18,512 bases of DNA from Synergistaceae bacterium. GTDB lineage: Bacteria; Synergistota; Synergistia; Synergistales; Aminobacteriaceae. Shown piece by piece: positions 14,926-18,512 of this stretch (the first letter of the stretch is position 1; every line of letters begins with the position of its first letter). Under the pieces are notes generated by a model that was given only the letters and a program-made list of their open reading frames with translations, searched no databases and was not told the origin of the DNA. Position numbers and translations under genes: made by a program. The stretch covers positions 1-18,512 of the forward strand of contig JAFTBT010000071.1 of assembly GCA_017455085.1 (NCBI GenBank). Reading direction: 5' to 3'.

Positions 14926-15204
14926 TCAATATAATGCCTCCTCAAGCACCCGCCTCACATTTTCCCGACATTCCTCGTACTTTTCCCCGCGATGAGACTC
15001 ATACACTTTCACTCCGTCAACAAAAAACGCCGGCACATAGTAATAATCATACTTGGCCGAAATCTCCGGGTGTTCGTTTTCCTCGACCCACTCAATCCCG
15101 ACAGCCGAATACTTCTCATTCTCAGCCGCAAGCTCCTTCACGGCCTTCATAGCCTGAGCACAATACGGACATCCATTCATCCGGAACGCTAATACACTCT
15201 TCAT
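14926..15204 (-). CDS. Glutaredoxin/thioredoxin-like CPYC protein
   Basis: This is a 92-residue thioredoxin-fold thiol-disulfide oxidoreductase of the cytoplasm. The redox motif Cys12-Pro-Tyr-Cys15 is the glutaredoxin form, preceded by a beta strand (VLAFRMNG). The cis-proline loop is YYVPAFFVDGVKVYE, and the C-terminal helix is ECRENVRRVLEEAL. Beyond the active site the protein is closer to the minimal thioredoxin-like redox proteins than to a classical glutaredoxin, and the reductant is uncertain. The start at ATG 15204 has AAAGGAG at 15214-15220, nine bases upstream. That ribosome-binding region is repeated twice further upstream, and a short leader ORF ends on this gene's start codon in an ATGA overlap. 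Confidence 0.9.
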   Translation of the reverse strand: MKSVLAFRMNGCPYCAQAMKAVKELAAENEKYSAVGIEWVEENEHPEISAKYDYYYVPAFFVDGVKVYESHRGEKYEECRENVRRVLEEALY

Positions 15205-15248
15205 TTACGCATACTCCTTTCAAGCTGGATATATACACATAGCTTCAT
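15201..15248 (-). CDS. Leader mini-ORF 2 overlapping the glutaredoxin-like start
   Basis: An ATG at 15248, five bases after a perfect AAAGGAG, opens a 15-residue ORF (MKLCVYIQLERSMRK). Its TGA overlaps the ATG of the next gene by four bases. The layout suits translational coupling or a leader peptide. It lies within a 40-bp tandem duplication, so it may also be an accidental by-product of the repeat. Confidence 0.4.
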   Translation of the reverse strand: MKLCVYIQLERSMRK

Positions 15249-15309
15249 GCATACTCCTTTCACGCTGGACGCATACACTTTCGCTCATGTATACACCTTT
15301 CGATTTTGA
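15210..15309 (-). repeat. 40-bp tandem repeat carrying ribosome-binding sites
   Basis: Units begin at 15210, 15250 and 15290, exactly 40 bases apart; the last is partial. On the plus strand each begins CATACTCCTTTC or a close variant and includes GCTGG. On the minus strand this gives a series of AAAGGAG sites, each followed by ATG. The gene-proximal unit supplies the ribosome-binding site of the glutaredoxin-like gene. Confidence 0.85.
15220..15288 (-). CDS. Leader mini-ORF 1
   Basis: An ATG at 15288, five bases after AAAGGTG (15294-15300), opens a 22-residue ORF that begins MSESVCVQRERSM. It ends at TGA 15220-15222, overlapping mini-ORF 2 in another frame. Its first codons resemble the first codons of the glutaredoxin-like gene, as expected if that gene's start region was duplicated. 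Confidence 0.3.
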   Translation of the reverse strand: MSESVCVQRERSMHEAMCIYPA

Positions 15310-15330
15310 ACACAATGATAATTTCTATGA

Positions 15331-15345
15331 ATAGTATATAATACA
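15331..15345. promoter_or_regulatory. Possible divergent promoter region
   Basis: An AT-rich core holds TATAAT on plus (15337-15342) and TATACT on minus (15338-15333), overlapping. Either could serve the divergent genes on the two sides. No good -35 is visible for either strand, so this is tentative. Confidence 0.4.
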
Positions 15346-15406
15346 CTCTATCTCAAAATTTCTAGACAAAAGGGGAATCTCGCCGTGTGCAGGTCAGGTA
15401 ATCTAT

Positions 15407-16993
15407 ATGCTGAAAACTTTATTGCGCAATAAGCCTGCATTAATCTTCGGCGCATTACTATTCTACTTATACTTCAGAGGAATCGGAGACCACGGCCTCA
15501 TCGACCCCGTAGAAGGCATAAACGCTTCCGCAGAAATCCACATGTCCGCTTCAGGAAATCTCTTCGTCCCAAGAATCGGTGATGCCCTCCTCACAGGAAA
15601 AACCATGCTCACGTGGTGGCTCTCTGCCCTCTCACTAAGACTCTTCGGCTGGGGAGAGTTCGCCGTACGGTTCTGGTCCGCACTGTCTGGTCTCGGAATG
15701 GCATGGGCTGCCTCAAAAGCCGCAAAGTCCCAGTCACGCAGAGCCTCACGCCTCGCCGCATGGATATGTGCCAGCATGACCGGCTGCTTCGTCGTCTCGC
15801 AAATAGCCTCGTCACACGCAATGTACTCATTCTTCACGGCTGTCACTATGGCCGGAGCTGTCCGTTCACGTGAGTCCCGCGAAAATCGTTACTGGCTCAT
15901 TCCCGCACACATAGCTTCTGCATTGGCATTCATGGCACACGGAGCTTCGGGACTGTTCCTGCCGTATCTCGCAGTCATCGCGTATTCTGTGCTGTCTGAA
16001 GACTGGGAGTTTCTCCGGAATTTCTTCACTTGGCCCGCCGGAATAATCTGCTCCATAATTCTCGCGGGGTTCTATCTCGTGATACTCATCATCGCTAATC
16101 CTGAGCTAGTGCATTTTCTTCGCTGCATGAATCACACCTACTCTTTCGGGGGGCTTGCCGGAGTCTTCGTGTTCGTGTTCACTTGCTTTATCCCTTGGGC
16201 TGGGTTTATGGCCAGAGCAGTTTTCGAGTCCGTCCCGCGAAAATATCCGGCCAAGAAATCACCGGAGCTGCTTCTGCTGGTATGGGCTGGAGTCTTCGCG
16301 TTTGGAGCAATTGCTTCGGGAGATATATTGTCGATAGCATCATGCATTCCAGCGTTGTCCGCACTGTTAGGCCTGAAACTTGACGTGTGGCTCAGCAAGA
16401 AAAAACTCTACTCCGTCAGAATCTCAGTCATGCTCTCGATGCTGGTGCTTGTGCCTGCTCTGTACATGATACTGCCGTTCACGGTGAATACTTTTCCGGT
16501 GGTGAAAGCCTCGTTGATGTCGCTGATCCCTTGGGGAGTTTTGGCGGGAGTGTTCCTGTTTGCGTGCTGGTACTACACTCGCACAAAGCAGATCGTGAAA
16601 TGGGTGCGGAATGTCCCTGCTGCTGCGGTGATGTGTCTCCTGCCACTGGCTGGGGTGTTCAACCTGACGGCGGATGTGTATTCTGTTCAGAGCATAGGCC
16701 GTAAACTGGGAAACACTGTGCAGGGAAACGAGGCAGTGATTCAGTACGGAATCAATTATCCGTCAATATATTTCTACACGTTCAGGAACTCGAATATTAT
16801 CGGTGCAGGTCTGACTCCCGGACTTCAGGAGAAGGCTTTTGAGGCGAGTTTCCAGCTCATAGGGCAGAAGTGGGCAGGAAAACAGAGAGTGTACTTGATT
16901 ATGCCTGAGGATATGCAGAGTGATAACCCATTGCCGCAGAATATATCGCATATTCTTGGGGTAAACGGAATATTATTGCTGAGTAATCAATAG
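15407..16993 (+). CDS. ArnT/PMT-like GT-C membrane glycosyltransferase
   Basis: This 528-residue polytopic protein resembles the GT-C glycosyltransferases that move sugar from a polyprenyl-phosphate carrier at the outer face of the inner membrane. The N-terminal helix is followed by the first periplasmic loop, HGLIDPVEGINASAEIHMSA. In relatives this loop carries the catalytic acid (DP-E-R-Y type); Asp and Glu are kept here in DPVEG. Then comes NLFVPRIGDALLTGKTMLTW in place of the usual NG-x-x-YFEKPPL-Y-W, with Lys kept but the Pro pair lost. About ten further hydrophobic segments follow, then a C-terminal soluble part. Start ATG 15407 has a weak AGGT ahead. The acceptor is unknown: lipid A, a glycan or a protein. 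It is followed by a lipoprotein gene and galE. Confidence 0.85.
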   Translation: MLKTLLRNKPALIFGALLFYLYFRGIGDHGLIDPVEGINASAEIHMSASGNLFVPRIGDALLTGKTMLTWWLSALSLRLFGWGEFAVRFWSALSGLGMAWAASKAAKSQSRRASRLAAWICASMTGCFVVSQIASSHAMYSFFTAVTMAGAVRSRESRENRYWLIPAHIASALAFMAHGASGLFLPYLAVIAYSVLSEDWEFLRNFFTWPAGIICSIILAGFYLVILIIANPELVHFLRCMNHTYSFGGLAGVFVFVFTCFIPWAGFMARAVFESVPRKYPAKKSPELLLLVWAGVFAFGAIASGDILSIASCIPALSALLGLKLDVWLSKKKLYSVRISVMLSMLVLVPALYMILPFTVNTFPVVKASLMSLIPWGVLAGVFLFACWYYTRTKQIVKWVRNVPAAAVMCLLPLAGVFNLTADVYSVQSIGRKLGNTVQGNEAVIQYGINYPSIYFYTFRNSNIIGAGLTPGLQEKAFEASFQLIGQKWAGKQRVYLIMPEDMQSDNPLPQNISHILGVNGILLLSNQ

Positions 16994-17011
16994 CGAAGGA
17001 GACATGTATAT

Positions 17012-17731
17012 ATGCGTAAAGTTTGTGCGTCAATAATTTTAGCGGTGTTGTGTCTGTCAGGGTGTGCATTCGGGAACGTTGAGCCTGATCCGGAGATTCA
17101 CAGGGTCATCGGCGGGCTGTATTCGCTTGCGTGTGCTGTGGAGCTTAACGGAAAATCAGAGCCGCAGGTTCAGCACCTCAGGCAGTATTTTTCGGACGTG
17201 CCTAATGACTGGTATTCTCAGGTGCAGATCTCGCGCGTGAATAATGCTGTGTGGGCGGGAGTAGCTGTAGGGAAAATCTCGACAGCCCGTCAGTTTTTGC
17301 GCACACATGCTCAGGAGCTGGGCATATGCGACTCTCCTGAAGGTTATGCGTGGCTCGGAGGGGATTATGCGTGGCTGAAGGTGTCGGGAAATTCCGGCCT
17401 CAGGGCAGCGCGCGGAAAAGGCACGGACTCGGGTTCGGTGTTCCTGAACGTTCAGGGCAGCGACTCGTGGTGGATAGCCTCACCGGCATTCACGAATCAG
17501 GCCGCAAAATCAGTACTCGCGAAACACGCCGCAAAGAACCCTCCGGAACTGCACAAGCCTTCGGGGATTCACACGAGCATATACGAGTCTGTGAAGCCTT
17601 CGGACGTGAAGAAACCCGGAGACATGCACGTGGGCAGAAAACGCAACAGCTTCGACAAAGAAATAGAGCTTGGCCGTGATGTAGATTTGATCTTTAACCC
17701 CATGCTCAAACAGCGCAATGATAACTATTAA
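17012..17731 (+). CDS. Unrecognised lipoprotein
   Basis: I do not recognise this 239-residue family. The N-terminus is a lipoprotein signal peptide: Lys/Arg start, hydrophobic core ASIILAVLCL, and lipobox LSGC with lipidated Cys18. The mature part is soluble, with GYAWLGGDYAWLKVSGNSGL and SDSWWIASPAF as its most distinctive Trp-rich segments and a basic, Pro/Lys-rich tail. It starts 18 bases after the glycosyltransferase stop; AAGGAG at 16996-17001 is ten bases before ATG 17012. An earlier ATG at 17004 closes quickly and is not used. Co-transcription with the GT-C enzyme and galE suggests an envelope role, perhaps in assembling the glycan, but this is inference. Confidence 0.85.
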   Translation: MRKVCASIILAVLCLSGCAFGNVEPDPEIHRVIGGLYSLACAVELNGKSEPQVQHLRQYFSDVPNDWYSQVQISRVNNAVWAGVAVGKISTARQFLRTHAQELGICDSPEGYAWLGGDYAWLKVSGNSGLRAARGKGTDSGSVFLNVQGSDSWWIASPAFTNQAAKSVLAKHAAKNPPELHKPSGIHTSIYESVKPSDVKKPGDMHVGRKRNSFDKEIELGRDVDLIFNPMLKQRNDNY

Positions 17732-17751
17732 CACATGAGGAGGAGTATTTT

Positions 17752-18512
17752 ATGGCAGTATTAATCTGCGGAGGAGCGGGCTATATCGGCTCGCACAACG
17801 TCAGGGCATTCGCTCAGAAAGGCGAAGAAGTCATCGTAGTCGACAACCTCGAAACCGGACACAGGGCATCAGTTCCAGAAGGCATAAAGTTTTACCACGC
17901 GGACATTCGTGATTCTGAGGCACTCGACAAAGTTTTTGCGGAGAATAATATCGAGGCAGTGATACATTTCTGTGCGTATTCGCTCGTGGGCGAGAGCATG
18001 GAGAAACCGTTAAAGTACTTCGACAACAACGTGGGCGGCATGATTTCGCTGCTTGAGGCAATGCATAAACACAACGTCAAGCGCATAATATTCTCGTCAA
18101 CAGCGGCAACCTACGGCGAACCTAAGAAAGTACCCATCCTAGAGACAGACCCCACAATCCCCACTAATCCCTACGGTGAGAGCAAGCGCATCATGGAGAA
18201 AATGATGAACTGGGTCAGCAGGCTTCATGATATCCGCTACGTGTCACTGCGATACTTCAACGTTGCAGGTGCTTGGCATGACGGAAGTATAGGCGAGGAT
18301 CATCACCCGGAATCTCACCTAGTACCCCTAATTCTGCAAGTCCCGCTCGGAAAACGCGACCACATCACCATTTACGGCGACGACTACCCGACTCAGGACG
18401 GCACATGCATACGCGACTACATACACACTGAGGATCTGGCGAGGGCGCATATTCTTGCACTGGAGTATCTCAGGAACGGAGGGCAGAGCGACATCTTCAA
18501 CTTAGGGAGCGG
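17752..18512 (+). CDS. galE: UDP-glucose 4-epimerase, 3' end outside the window
   Basis: GalE interconverts UDP-glucose and UDP-galactose with a tightly bound NAD+, supplying galactose donors for surface glycans. The first 253 codons are present of the roughly 330 usual. Landmarks are the NAD-binding GGAGYIGSH at 7-15, an acidic residue ending strand 2 (VVDNLETGH at 29-37), the catalytic Ser/Thr region FSSTAATYGEP at 114-124, and the Tyr141-x3-Lys145 pair in NPYGESK. YGDDYPTQDGTCIRDYIH is the typical substrate-region motif. AGGAGGAG at 17738-17745 is six bases before ATG 17752, in a 20-base gap after the lipoprotein stop. The family also contains epimerases acting on other UDP sugars. Confidence 0.95.
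   Translation, partial: MAVLICGGAGYIGSHNVRAFAQKGEEVIVVDNLETGHRASVPEGIKFYHADIRDSEALDKVFAENNIEAVIHFCAYSLVGESMEKPLKYFDNNVGGMISLLEAMHKHNVKRIIFSSTAATYGEPKKVPILETDPTIPTNPYGESKRIMEKMMNWVSRLHDIRYVSLRYFNVAGAWHDGSIGEDHHPESHLVPLILQVPLGKRDHITIYGDDYPTQDGTCIRDYIHTEDLARAHILALEYLRNGGQSDIFNLGS

Overview
The window is a dense bacterial chromosome segment with short gaps, many overlapping genes and GTG starts. A signal-peptide lipoprotein and an ArnT-like GT-C membrane glycosyltransferase hint at a diderm cell. Motility (a chemoreceptor), small clostridial-type ferredoxin and moderate GC fit an anaerobic gut- or rumen-type bacterium. Synergistota is my best guess, but no marker gene here proves it.

Layout. (1) 1-1747, plus: the 3' part of an unrecognised soluble protein, then metA 6 nt later. 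MetA carries Glu111, the residue linked to acetyl-CoA use. (2) 1748-2010: intergenic, with one copy of a dispersed ~105-bp element. (3) 2011-3675, plus: a methyl-accepting chemotaxis protein ending at a clear terminator. (4) 3704-10557, minus: a six-gene run with overlaps or very short gaps. In transcription order it holds a UvrD/AddA-like helicase-nuclease with a probable Fe-S nuclease domain, a DUF1275/YoaK membrane protein, an HPr-kinase-like P-loop protein, a PqqD-like peptide-binding protein, an S26B-type signal-peptidase-like protein and an NTP_transf_5 nucleotidyltransferase. The last four form a cassette that looks like a peptide- or protein-modification system without a visible substrate. 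(5) 10747-10920, minus: a 2[4Fe-4S] ferredoxin with its own promoter and terminator. (6) 11080-11290: tandem repeats that include the 3' end of the next gene. (7) 11271-13964, minus: an ABC-F ATPase translationally coupled to a family-2-like glycosyltransferase. (8) 14047-14153: the second copy of the dispersed element, beside the terminator of an Hsp20 gene (14223-14684, minus). (9) 14926-15309, minus: a glutaredoxin-like CPYC protein whose ribosome-binding region is tandemly duplicated to give leader mini-ORFs. (10) 15407-18512, plus: a GT-C glycosyltransferase, an unrecognised lipoprotein and galE (cut by the right edge), probably an envelope-sugar operon.

The most unusual items are the HprK/PqqD/S26/nucleotidyltransferase cassette, the paired element that can encode a Cys-rich CSCKCSCK peptide, and two tandem repeats that have copied a gene's start region and another gene's end.
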